DNA from: Streptomyces rhizoryzae
GTDB taxonomy: Bacteria > Actinomycetota > Actinomycetes > Streptomycetales > Streptomycetaceae
DNA length: 64,000 nucleotides
Reading direction: 5' to 3'
Assembly: GCF_023155275.1 (NCBI RefSeq)
Contig: NZ_JALMUV010000008.1
Span: forward strand, 62,001-126,000
A program made the translations under genes and the position numbers. Shown in pieces: positions 1 to 8,056 of this stretch; positions within the stretch are counted from its first letter, which is position 1; each line of letters begins with the position of its first letter. Below the pieces are notes generated by a model. It saw only the letters and a program-made list of their open reading frames with translations, was not told where the DNA came from and made no database searches.

Positions 1-1113
1 ACCATCCGCGCCTACCAGGACCGGGGCCTGCTGCCCCGCCCGGAGCGCCGCGGCCGGGCCAATGTGTACGGCGACGCCCACCTGGCCCGGCTGCGCCAGA
101 TCGCCGACCTGCTCGACCGCGGCTACACCCTCGCCAGCATCAAGGAACTCCTGGAAGCCTGGGACGCCGGTCGCGGCCTCGACGGCGTCCTGGGGCTGGT
201 CGCCGAGATCGACGGGCCGTGGAGCGACGAGAAACCGACCCGCATCACCCGCGCCGAACTCGATGCCGCCTTCGGAGGCGCCCCCCACGAGCGAGCGGTC
301 GGCGAGGCCGTCGAGCTGGGCGTCCTGGTACGCGTCCCCGATCGGGAGGACGAGTTCCTGGTCCCCAGCCCCCGGGAACTCGCCGTCGCCGCCGAACTCC
401 ACTCCGCCGGCGTCCCGCTGCTGGCGATCTCCGGTCATCTCCGAGAGGTGCGCGGCCAGGTCGAGCACATCGCAGCCCGGTTTCTGGACTTCACCACGGA
501 ACACGTCTTCCAGGCGTTCCTGGACCACCCGCCCACCGAGGCCGAGACCGCGGAGGCCACGGCGCTGGTGCGCCGCCTCCGCCCGCTGGCCCAGCAGACC
601 GTCGACGCGGAACTGGCCCGCGCCATGCGGTCACTCGCCACCCGCTACATCCGCCACCACCTCACAGGGGCGCTGACGACGGGCCGCCAGGAGGACGGCA
701 CGGCGGCGGCCGGTGAGGGGACGCGGGAGGCCGGAACGGGCGCCGGCGCGGGACCGGACACCTGGGCCGGGTCGGCCCCGGCGCCGCCGGAGGGGAGAAG
801 GGGAGCGGCCGCCTCCCAGTCCCCCACCGACGCGCCCCCCGCCGACGCCCCGCCCGTCGCGGACGCCCGGCCCACGCCCGCCCCGGCCCCCGGGCCGGTC
901 GCGGACCCCCGTCCCGCGACCGGATCGGAGGCCGTGCTGCTGCCCGCCGAGGCCGTTCAGGCCGTACGGGACCTGGTCGGCCCGCAGAACACCGCCGCCT
1001 TCATCGCCGCCGCCGCCCAGCGCGAGGTCCATGCCCGCACTCTGGACGGCTTGGCCGCAGCCGCCGGCGGAGCCCGTCCGGTGGCCGAGGGACCCGCCGC
1101 CGAGCGCAACTGA
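1..1113 (+). CDS. MerR-family transcriptional regulator (5' end outside window)
   Basis: The reading frame is open from base 1, so the start and the first HTH helix lie upstream. The visible N-terminus (TIRAYQDRGLLPRPERRG, then ...LRQIADLLDRGYTLASIKELLE) is the wing and third/fourth helix of a MerR DNA-binding domain. Residues after about 215 are an Ala/Pro/Gly-rich, low-complexity linker of about 90 residues, followed by a short helical tail (VLLPAEAVQAVRDLVG...). Ligand and targets cannot be inferred. The gene is convergent with the relic at 1261. The long disordered linker is typical of Streptomyces MerR-like regulators. Family assignment is firm, function unknown. Confidence 0.85.
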   Translation, partial: TIRAYQDRGLLPRPERRGRANVYGDAHLARLRQIADLLDRGYTLASIKELLEAWDAGRGLDGVLGLVAEIDGPWSDEKPTRITRAELDAAFGGAPHERAVGEAVELGVLVRVPDREDEFLVPSPRELAVAAELHSAGVPLLAISGHLREVRGQVEHIAARFLDFTTEHVFQAFLDHPPTEAETAEATALVRRLRPLAQQTVDAELARAMRSLATRYIRHHLTGALTTGRQEDGTAAAGEGTREAGTGAGAGPDTWAGSAPAPPEGRRGAAASQSPTDAPPADAPPVADARPTPAPAPGPVADPRPATGSEAVLLPAEAVQAVRDLVGPQNTAAFIAAAAQREVHARTLDGLAAAAGGARPVAEGPAAERN

Positions 1114-1260
1114 CGCCCCTGGACCGACCCGCGGCCCCGGCTGCGGGAGCGGTCCACCGCCCGGGGCCCGCTCCCGCTGCTTCTTGCCGCTGCCTGCTCC
1201 ACTCTCCAGTTGTCAAGGATCGAGCCGGGCGCCCCCGCCCGGCCACCCCTGCGGGTTGCG

Positions 1261-2184
1261 TCAACCGGCCGGGTCGGGGAGCCAGTTGCCGTGGAATCCG
1301 TAGGGCACCCGGTGCGGTAGGTGGACCGCCGCGACGGGCCCGGCGGTGATGTCCTCCGCGTCGAGGATCACCAGGTCGCTGGTGTCGGTGGTCGCGTCGT
1401 AGACATAGGTGATCAGCCAGCCCGGGCCGCCCGGGCGGTCGTCCGCGGGGGCGAACGCCGCCTCGCCCGGGGTTCGCCCGGGGCCGACGTCATGACGGGC
1501 CACCGCACCGGTCCGCAGGTCGTACCGGAGCAGGGCGCCGGGTATCGGGCCGGTGCCCGGTGCCTCGCCCGCGGTGACATGACCGAAGCGGGCCGGCTGC
1601 CCCGTGAGACGGTCGTCCATGCGGGGGAACTCCCCGAACCGGTCATCGAGTTGCTCCTCGGCCACCGTCCCGGCGGCGAGGTCGATCGTCCAGCGCCACA
1701 GGAAGGACGGGGTGCGGCCGTCGAGCGCGGCGTAGCGGGAAACGTGCAGCACGATGCGCTGGTCGCCGTCGTCGTGGGCGTTCAGCGCGTGGAAGACGTA
1801 GCAGGGGTCGATCTCCAGCCAGCGGACCTCGCCGTGGGGATCGTCCCGCCGGAGGACGCCCAGGCGGGCTCCGTACTCCGGGTCCCAGGCGTAGGGCATG
1901 CCGGGGCGGCCGCGGTCGTGGACCATCGGGAGGTCCATGAAGACGACGTGGCGGGCCGTCAGGTGGAAGTCGTGCATCATCGTGGCGGCCGGGACGTCGA
2001 TGGGGCGGCTGACCACCAACTGACCGGCCGCGTCCGCGCGGTGATAGGTCAGGTAGGGCGGCGTGCCACTGCCGTAGCCGAAGAAGTGCAGTTCTCCCGT
2101 GGTGGGGCAGGTCTTGGGGTGGGCCGTCATGGCGGTGGTGAGCCGTCCGCCGAAGTCGTGGGGGCCGGTGGTCTCCAGCTCGTG
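1261..2184 (-). pseudogene. Carotenoid oxygenase (CCD/lignostilbene dioxygenase family), 5'-truncated
   Basis: About 307 residues match the C-terminal two thirds of the iron-dependent carotenoid/apocarotenoid dioxygenases: GPHDFGGRLTTAMTAHPK (first iron-ligand His), MMHDFHLTARHVVFMDLP (second His), CYVFHALNAHDDG (third His) and a final YGFHGNW (fourth His). Family members are usually about 450-480 residues. The first 120 or so residues (start of the beta-propeller) are absent, and recognisable sequence stops near 2184, about 115 bases before pspAB. The frame stays open upstream but gives no family-like sequence. The first in-frame ATG is at 2130. All four metal ligands remain, but loss of propeller blade 1 makes activity unlikely. 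A short expressed form cannot be excluded. Confidence 0.75.
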
Positions 2185-2300
2185 ACCGGGCCGGCAGTCG
2201 ATGTGCCCCGGCGGTGGCCCGGCGGCATGCTGAGGGCATGAACCGCCGGAGTTCCTCCGCCTCCCTGACCGGCCTCGTCCGCCACCATCATCCCCGCACG

Positions 2301-2864
2301 TCAGAGGCCTGGCGCACCCCACACCGGGAACCACCGCGAAAGATCCTTCTCGACCGTCAGGTCGTCCGCGAGCATCGCCCGCACCTGGAGTTCGAGCGGA
2401 TTGTCGCGCTTCTCGCCCTCGCCGGACCGCGGCGCGAAGGGGTAGAAGGTGCCGCGCTTGTAGAGGTAGACCAGGGCCAGCGGCCGCTGCCGGGCGTCCC
2501 GGAAGCCGAGGAGCGAGCACAGCAGCTGGGGGCCGAAGCCCGCTTCCTCCAGCGAGGTGTTGACCGCGTGCAGATCGTTGACCAGGCCCGCCACGTCCTC
2601 CGGTGCGTGCCGCACCAGCAGCCAGGTGTAGCCGTAGCCGTCCTGGGTGAACTCCACCGAACCGTCCAGGAGCGAGCGCGCCTCCTCCTGGATACGCGAG
2701 AAGACACCGCCCTCGACGCTCGCGAAGCACACCGACCCCAGGCCGGTGGGCGTGAATCCGGCCGCGGCCTGGAGGGTGACCGCGGCGGACGGCAGCGCGA
2801 AGAGCTGGTCCAAATCCGGGCGTACCGGCTTGCTGCGGCCGAGGATGGCGTCCAGAAATCCCAT
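2301..2864 (-). CDS. pspAB: PspA-associated protein PspAB
   Basis: 187 residues starting MGFLDAILGRSKPVRPDLD and running through TLQAAAGFTPTGLGSVCFASVEGG, the conserved pattern of the actinobacterial PspAB family. These proteins are linked to the PspA/phage-shock membrane-stress system and are commonly encoded beside htpX. Here htpX lies 101 bases upstream on the same strand, supporting a membrane-stress module. No transmembrane segment or signal peptide is visible, so it is probably cytosolic. Its biochemical role is not established. The start was chosen at ATG 2864, preceded by a GAGGAG-like ribosome-binding site, instead of the longer frame at 2909 that would begin inside the parS-like sequence. 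Confidence 0.85.
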   Translation of the reverse strand: MGFLDAILGRSKPVRPDLDQLFALPSAAVTLQAAAGFTPTGLGSVCFASVEGGVFSRIQEEARSLLDGSVEFTQDGYGYTWLLVRHAPEDVAGLVNDLHAVNTSLEEAGFGPQLLCSLLGFRDARQRPLALVYLYKRGTFYPFAPRSGEGEKRDNPLELQVRAMLADDLTVEKDLSRWFPVWGAPGL

Positions 2865-2908
2865 GCGCGGCTTACTCCTCGATCGGTTGCTCCGATGGCG
2901 CGCCGGCA

Positions 2909-2924
2909 TGTTTCACGGGAAACA
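2909..2924. other. Degenerate parS site (ParB-binding)
   Basis: TGTTTCACGGGAAACA differs from the consensus TGTTTCACGTGAAACA at one position (T to G at position 10). It lies in the htpX-pspAB intergenic gap. ParB binding may be weakened because the central CG/GT dyad is broken. Confidence 0.55.
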
Positions 2925-2965
2925 TGCCGGGCGCCGTTCCCTGCCGTCCTGCCGGATGCCGCCGC

Positions 2966-3865
2966 TCACGGCCGCCCCAGCTGCGCCGCTATCCGGCCCA
3001 GCTGGTCGAGCCGCTGCTCCAGCGTCGGGTGGGAGGAGAGCAGCTGGTGGAAGCTCTCCTTGTTGAAGGCCGGGGCGAAGTAGAAAGCGTTGAACGGCTG
3101 GGCCTTGCGGAGGTCCTCGGTGGGGATCCGGGCGATCTGGCCGGTGACCTTCGTGAGCGCGGAGGCCAGCGCGGAGGGGCGGCCGGTCAGGAGGGCGGCG
3201 GCCCGGTCGGCGGACAGTTCGCGGTAGCGGGAGAGCAGCCGGGTGAGCAGGAAGCTGATGGCATAGACGACCACGCTGACGGCGGTGACGATCAGTACGG
3301 CGATGGCGGCGTTCTGATCGCGGTTGTTGCGTCCGACGCCGCTCCACAGGGCGGCGCGGGTGATGATGCCGGCCAGCACGCCGAGGAACGAGGCGATCGT
3401 CATCACCGCGACATCGCGGTGGGCGACATGGGACAGCTCATGCGCCAGCACGCCCTCCAGCTCCTCCGGCTCCAGCCGCCTGAGCAGCCCGGTCGTGGCG
3501 CAGACCAGGGAGTTCTTCTGATTGCGGCCGGTGGCGAAGGCGTTCGGCACATCCGACTGGGCGATCGCGACCCGCGGTTTGGGCATATCGGCCAGGGCGC
3601 AGAGCCGGTCCACCGCGCCATGCAGCTCGGGGGCCTGCTCCGGGGTGACCTCGCGGGCTCCCATGCTGAAGGCCGCGATCCGGTCGGAGAACCAGAACTG
3701 CGCCACGAACATCGCCCCGGCGATCAGCAGCACCACCACCCAGGCGCCTTTGAGGAGCACCACCAGCGCGCTGACGACCACGACGTACAGCAGGCCGATG
3801 AAGAACATCGTCACCACCATGCGCGAGGTCAGCCCGCGGTCCGGGGCGAATCGGGTCTGTGCCAT
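2966..3865 (-). CDS. htpX: Membrane zinc metalloprotease HtpX
   Basis: 299 residues. Two N-terminal transmembrane helices (about residues 16-60) precede a cytosolic M48 peptidase domain with the zinc motif HELSH near residue 140 and the downstream glutamate ligand in YRELSADRAAA. A further hydrophobic pair lies between them. HtpX degrades misfolded membrane proteins and works in membrane quality control. The start ATG at 3865 has a strong GGAGGAG ribosome-binding site; the upstream extension of the frame is not family-like. It is followed on the same strand by pspAB, probably as a stress operon. Confidence 0.93.
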   Translation of the reverse strand: MAQTRFAPDRGLTSRMVVTMFFIGLLYVVVVSALVVLLKGAWVVVLLIAGAMFVAQFWFSDRIAAFSMGAREVTPEQAPELHGAVDRLCALADMPKPRVAIAQSDVPNAFATGRNQKNSLVCATTGLLRRLEPEELEGVLAHELSHVAHRDVAVMTIASFLGVLAGIITRAALWSGVGRNNRDQNAAIAVLIVTAVSVVVYAISFLLTRLLSRYRELSADRAAALLTGRPSALASALTKVTGQIARIPTEDLRKAQPFNAFYFAPAFNKESFHQLLSSHPTLEQRLDQLGRIAAQLGRP

Positions 3866-4051
3866 GGCTCCTCCACAACGCGCCGCACTTCGCGCAGTGT
3901 CCCGACCCGGTCGCCCACCGTCCTCTCCCCCGCGCGCCGGGCCGCACACTGCGCCGTTGTCCTAATTCTCCCTCTTCACGGCTATATAGCGGGTAAAGCC
4001 CCGGCCGGATACCGCGGCAAACCGGACGGGCCCGGCAGCAGGCCGCGGCCG

Positions 4052-4948
4052 TTACGCGCCGAGCTGCGCAAGCCCCTCGGTCGCGATCCGCTCGAAGACC
4101 GCGGGATCGGCCGCGAACACCGAATCGGCGATCGGCCAGTGGATCACCAGCTCATCGATGCCCAGCTCGGCGTGGCGCCCCGCGAAGTCCACGAAGGCGT
4201 CGAAGGAGTCCAGCGGACGGTCCGGGGTGAAGCCGGTCAGCATGATCTTGTGGAGTTCGGCGGCGTCCCGGCCCTGGTCGGCACACGCCTTCTCCAGCCC
4301 CTCGATCTGCCTGCGGATCGCCTGGCGCGACTCGGCCGGCGTCCCTCCCGCGTTCGCGACCTTGGGATCGCCGGTGGTCACCCACGCCTGGCCGAGGCGG
4401 GCCGCCAGCTTCAGCCCGCGCGGGCCGGTCGCCGCCACCGCGAACGGCAGCCGGGGCCGCTGGACGCAGCCGGGGATGTTGCGCGCCTCGTCCGCGGAGT
4501 AGTGCGTGCCCTCGTACGAGACGGCGTCCTGGGTGAGCAGCCGGTCCAGCAGCGTGGTGAACTCGGCGAAGCGGTCGGCCCGTTCGCGCGGCGACCAGGG
4601 CTCCTGGCCGAGCGCGGTGGCGTCGAAGCCGTTGCCGCCGGCGCCGATGCCCAGCGTGATCCGGCCCTCGCTGATGTCGTCGAGCGAGATCAGCTCCTTG
4701 GCGAGGGTGACCGGGTGCCGGAAGTTCGGCGAGGTCACGAGGGTGCCCAGGCGCATCCGGGAGGTCGCGGTGGCGGCCGCGGTCAGGGTCGGCAGGGCGC
4801 CGAACCAGGTCTGCTCGCGGAAGCTCCGCCAGGACAGGTGGTCGTACGTGTACGCGGCGTGGAAGCCCAGCTCCTCCGCGCGCTGCCACGCCTCCTTCCC
4901 GCCCTCGGACCAGCGGCGGACGGGCAGGATCACAGTGCTCAGTCGCAT
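4052..4948 (-). CDS. LLM-class (luciferase-like) F420/FMN-dependent oxidoreductase
   Basis: 298 residues with the TIM-barrel luciferase-like pattern: MRLSTVILPVRRWSEGGKEAW at the start, AYTYDHLSW, RMRLGTLVTSPNFRHPVTLAKE, SEGRITLGIGAGGNGFDA and RPRLPFAVAATGPRGLKLAA. In actinobacteria this subfamily mostly uses coenzyme F420. The substrate is not predictable. The start ATG at 4948 fits the family N-terminus. It is divergent from the HAD gene at 5059, and the 110-base gap must hold both promoters. Confidence 0.85.
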   Translation of the reverse strand: MRLSTVILPVRRWSEGGKEAWQRAEELGFHAAYTYDHLSWRSFREQTWFGALPTLTAAATATSRMRLGTLVTSPNFRHPVTLAKELISLDDISEGRITLGIGAGGNGFDATALGQEPWSPRERADRFAEFTTLLDRLLTQDAVSYEGTHYSADEARNIPGCVQRPRLPFAVAATGPRGLKLAARLGQAWVTTGDPKVANAGGTPAESRQAIRRQIEGLEKACADQGRDAAELHKIMLTGFTPDRPLDSFDAFVDFAGRHAELGIDELVIHWPIADSVFAADPAVFERIATEGLAQLGA

Positions 4949-5058
4949 GCCTCCGAGCGTACGGGGAGCGCGGCGGAACCCCGCCCGGCCGCTCTCCGCC
5001 CGGGCCGCGGTGCGTACCCACCGCACGCCTGTACGTGCCGGTACGCGAAGATGGCCCC

Positions 5059-5937
5059 GTGACTGATGCCTCCGCCACGCCGCCCCGGCCCACCCGGCTG
5101 ATCGCCACCGATCTCGACGGCACCCTGCTGCACGACGACAAGACGGTCTCCGAGCGGACGATCACGGCACTCGCCGCCGCGGAGGCGGCCGGCATCGAGG
5201 TGTTCTTCGTCACCGGGCGCCCGGCCCGCTGGATGGACGTGGTCAGCGACCACGTGCACGGCCACGGCCTGGCGATCTGCGCGAACGGCGCGGCCGTCGT
5301 CGATCTGCACCGCGGCAACCGCATCGTGGAGGCCAGCCCGCTGGAGCAGGCGGTGGCGCTGGACGTCGTCCACGCCCTGCGGGGCGCGGCCCCCGGCACC
5401 AGCTTCGCCGTCGAGCGCACCAGCGGCATCCACTACGAACCGCAGTACCCGCCCTTCTTCCTCGACCCGGCCGCGGTGATAGCGCCGGCCGAGAAGCTGC
5501 TCGCCGAGGGCTTCGCCCCGCCGGTCGTGCACGGCCCGGAGGACCGCCCCGGCATCGCGGACCAGCCCGTGCTGAAGCTGCTGGCGCACCACCCCGAGCT
5601 GGACCCCGACGCCTTCCTCTCGCTCGCCCGGGCCACTGCGGGCCACCTGGCGTCCTTCACCCGGTCCAGCCCGACCGCCCTGCTGGAGATCAGCGGTCCG
5701 GGCGTCAGCAAGGCCGGCACCCTCGCCCGCTGCTGTGCGGAGCGTGGGATCGCGCCGGAGGAGGTCGTCGCCTTTGGGGACATGCCGAACGACATAGAGA
5801 TGCTCACCTGGGCCGGTACGTCCTACGCCATGGCCAATGCCCACCCGGACGTCCTGGCGGCCACCACGCACCGTACCGAGTCCAACAACGACGACGGGGT
5901 GGCGGTCGTGATCGAGCGGATCCTTCAGGGGCGCTGA
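5059..5937 (+). CDS. HAD-superfamily hydrolase, Cof/SupH type
   Basis: 292 residues from GTG 5059 (an alternative in-frame GTG lies at 5035). Motif I is LIATDLDGTLL, with the nucleophile and acid/base aspartates. Motif II is VFFVTGRPARW, the conserved lysine is in SKAGTLARCC, and motif IV is VVAFGDMPNDIEML. The large C2B cap between motifs II and III is typical of Cof-type sugar-phosphate and nucleotide-phosphate phosphatases. The likely reaction is hydrolysis of a small phosphorylated metabolite in the cytosol; the substrate is unknown. The gene is followed by the parS array. Confidence 0.88.
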   Translation: MTDASATPPRPTRLIATDLDGTLLHDDKTVSERTITALAAAEAAGIEVFFVTGRPARWMDVVSDHVHGHGLAICANGAAVVDLHRGNRIVEASPLEQAVALDVVHALRGAAPGTSFAVERTSGIHYEPQYPPFFLDPAAVIAPAEKLLAEGFAPPVVHGPEDRPGIADQPVLKLLAHHPELDPDAFLSLARATAGHLASFTRSSPTALLEISGPGVSKAGTLARCCAERGIAPEEVVAFGDMPNDIEMLTWAGTSYAMANAHPDVLAATTHRTESNNDDGVAVVIERILQGR

Positions 5938-5981
5938 GGCACTGCCGCCGGCGGCGCGCAGCCACGGGCGGCAGGCCCCGT

Positions 5982-6160
5982 GGTTTCACGCGAAACAGTG
6001 ACGGAGACCTGCACCGGTCCGGCATGTTTCACGTGAAACGCTCAACTCCCGTGGCACGGCGCAATGTTTCACGTGAAACCGTCGAACCCGCCTGCTTCGA
6101 CGCAGGTTTCACGTGAAACCGCCCAACTCACCGGTCTCTGCGCATGTTTCACGTGAAACA
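5982..6160. repeat. Array of five parS sites, four at exact 40-bp pitch
   Basis: ParB-binding palindromes at 5982-5997 (degenerate, GGTTTCACGCGAAACA), 6025-6040, 6065-6080, 6105-6120 and 6145-6160 (perfect TGTTTCACGTGAAACA). The last four share the exact core GTTTCACGTGAAAC, and their starts are spaced exactly 40 bp apart. Linkers between them are not similar. The array lies in the convergent gap between the HAD gene and the sensor kinase. In Streptomyces such sites cluster around oriC and nucleate ParB complexes for segregation during sporulation. Confidence 0.92.
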
Positions 6161-6210
6161 GCGCGACACCGCAGGACCCAGCCTCGCCCGGCGCTCCTGA
6201 CCTCGCGCCC

Positions 6211-7956
6211 TCACAGCGGCGCTTCCCACGTCACCGTCGTCCCCCCGCCGCCGTCCCGCAGCCCCGGGCCGTAGGTGCTGGAGCCGCCCAGCGAATCCGC
6301 CCGCTTGGCGAGGTTTCGCAGGCCGCTGCGGCGGCCACCCCGCGAGATGCCCACCCCGTCGTCGGCGACGGTCAGCCGGACGCCCGGGGTGCCGTCGGGC
6401 AAGGTGACCGTCGCGTCCACCACCACCTCGATCCGGGACGCCTCGGCATGACGGAAGGCGTTCGACAGCGCCTCCCGCAGGGCGGCGATCAGGTTCTTGC
6501 CGGTCAGCTCACCGACCCGGGAGTCGACCGGCCCGACGAACTGCGCCGACGGCTGGAAGCCCAGCGGTACGGCGGCGGTGCCGATCTCCCTCAGCACCCG
6601 GGTCCGCAGCCCGGAAGGCGCCTCGGCCGGGCCCTGCTGGAGCGCGAAGATCGCGGTCCTGATCTCCTGGATGGTGGTGTCGAGCTCATCGACGGCCTTG
6701 CCGATCCGCTCCGCCACCTCGGGCACCTCGGTCCTGCGCTGCGCGCCCTCCAGCATCATCCCCGTCGCGAACAGCCGCTGGATCACCAGATCGTGCAGAT
6801 CGCGGGCGATCCGGTCCCGGTCCTCGAAGACCGCGAGCCGCTCCCGGTCGCGCTGGGCGTCGGCCAGCACCAGCGCCAGCGCGGCCTGCGCGGCGAACTG
6901 CGTCGCCAGCGTCCGCTCGGCGGCCGAGAACGGCCGGGCGCCGCGGGACCGCGGGGTGGCGAGGGTGCCGAGCACCCGGCCGCCGCTCTTGAGCGGCAGC
7001 ATCATGCTCGGCCCGAACCGCGGCGCGAGAGCGGTGACCATCCGCGGGTCGCTCGCCGAGTCGTCGATGAACACCGGCTCGCCCGCGAGGAGTTGCTCGG
7101 TCACCGGGCTGTCGGCCGGGATCCGCGTGCCCATGGCCCCGGCCGGGTCGTCGGCCGACACCGCGACGATCTCCAGCCCGCCGTCCTCGTCCGGCAGCAG
7201 CACGATGCCGGCCGCCGAGTCCGCCAGCTTCCTGGCCTGTTCGGCCACCACCGCGAGCGCGTCATCGACATCACTGCCGGCCAGCAGCTCGGTGGTCACC
7301 GCCACCGAACCGTCGATCCACCGCTCCCGCTGCCGGGTCGCCGCGTACATCCGGGCGTTGCCGATCGCGATCCCGGCCTCGGTGGCCAGTACCCGCACCA
7401 TGTGCAGGTCCTCTTCGCTGAACTCCCCACCGCGCTTCTCGGTCAGGTAGAGGTTGCCGAAGATCCGGCCCTGCACCCGGATCGGCACGCCCAGGAACGA
7501 CCGCATCGGCGGGTGCCCCGGCGGGAACCCGGCCGAACGGGGGTCCTGGGTGAGATCGGCCAGCCGCACCGGCTCGGGGTGGTGGATCAGCGCGCCGAGC
7601 AGCCCCTTGTGGCCGTCGGGCAGCGCGCCGATCCGCTCGTGCTGCTCCCCGGTCACGCCGTAGGTGACGAAGTCCGACAGCCCCTTCCGGGCGTCGTCGA
7701 TGATCCCGATCGCGGCATAGCGCGCGTCGGCGAGCTCGGCCGCGGTCTGCACGATCCGGTCCAGGGTGATGTGCAGGTCCAGGCCCGCACCGATCGTGCG
7801 CATCGCCTCCAGCAGCTGCGGCACCCGCGCGGTCAGCTCGGACGACAGGCCCTGGAGGCTGCGGGTGGCCTCGGTGGCGGCGTCCGTGGCGTCGGGACGG
7901 CCGCCGGTGCTGCCGGTCTCCGCGGGTCCCGGGGGCGGCCCTGTCATGGCGGACAT
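6211..7956 (-). CDS. Tandem-GAF sensor histidine kinase (HisKA_3 / NarL-partner type)
   Basis: 581 residues, no transmembrane helix, so a soluble sensor. GAF 1 spans about residues 60-205 (MRTIGAGLDLHITLDRIVQTAAELADARYAAIG...), GAF 2 about 225-370. The dimerisation/phosphoacceptor helix has ARDLHDLVIQRLF, with the His at about 387, and the HATPase has the N box ALREALSNAFRHAEA and G boxes VADDGVGI and GLRNLAKRAD. The layout matches the DevS/DosS-like redox or gas-sensing kinases of actinobacteria, where a GAF domain can bind heme. No response regulator lies next to it. Its position just downstream of the cytochrome bd operon on the same strand makes an oxygen/redox role plausible, but this is inference. 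Confidence 0.88.
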   Translation of the reverse strand: MSAMTGPPPGPAETGSTGGRPDATDAATEATRSLQGLSSELTARVPQLLEAMRTIGAGLDLHITLDRIVQTAAELADARYAAIGIIDDARKGLSDFVTYGVTGEQHERIGALPDGHKGLLGALIHHPEPVRLADLTQDPRSAGFPPGHPPMRSFLGVPIRVQGRIFGNLYLTEKRGGEFSEEDLHMVRVLATEAGIAIGNARMYAATRQRERWIDGSVAVTTELLAGSDVDDALAVVAEQARKLADSAAGIVLLPDEDGGLEIVAVSADDPAGAMGTRIPADSPVTEQLLAGEPVFIDDSASDPRMVTALAPRFGPSMMLPLKSGGRVLGTLATPRSRGARPFSAAERTLATQFAAQAALALVLADAQRDRERLAVFEDRDRIARDLHDLVIQRLFATGMMLEGAQRRTEVPEVAERIGKAVDELDTTIQEIRTAIFALQQGPAEAPSGLRTRVLREIGTAAVPLGFQPSAQFVGPVDSRVGELTGKNLIAALREALSNAFRHAEASRIEVVVDATVTLPDGTPGVRLTVADDGVGISRGGRRSGLRNLAKRADSLGGSSTYGPGLRDGGGGTTVTWEAPL

Positions 7957-8056
7957 GCCCCGAGCCTAATGAGGCCGCATTTCGAGAGAAAGCGCGGGCG
8001 GCCCGGAGCGGACGGTGTGCCCTCCGCGGCCCGGCGCTCCCCCTTCACGCCCGCCA

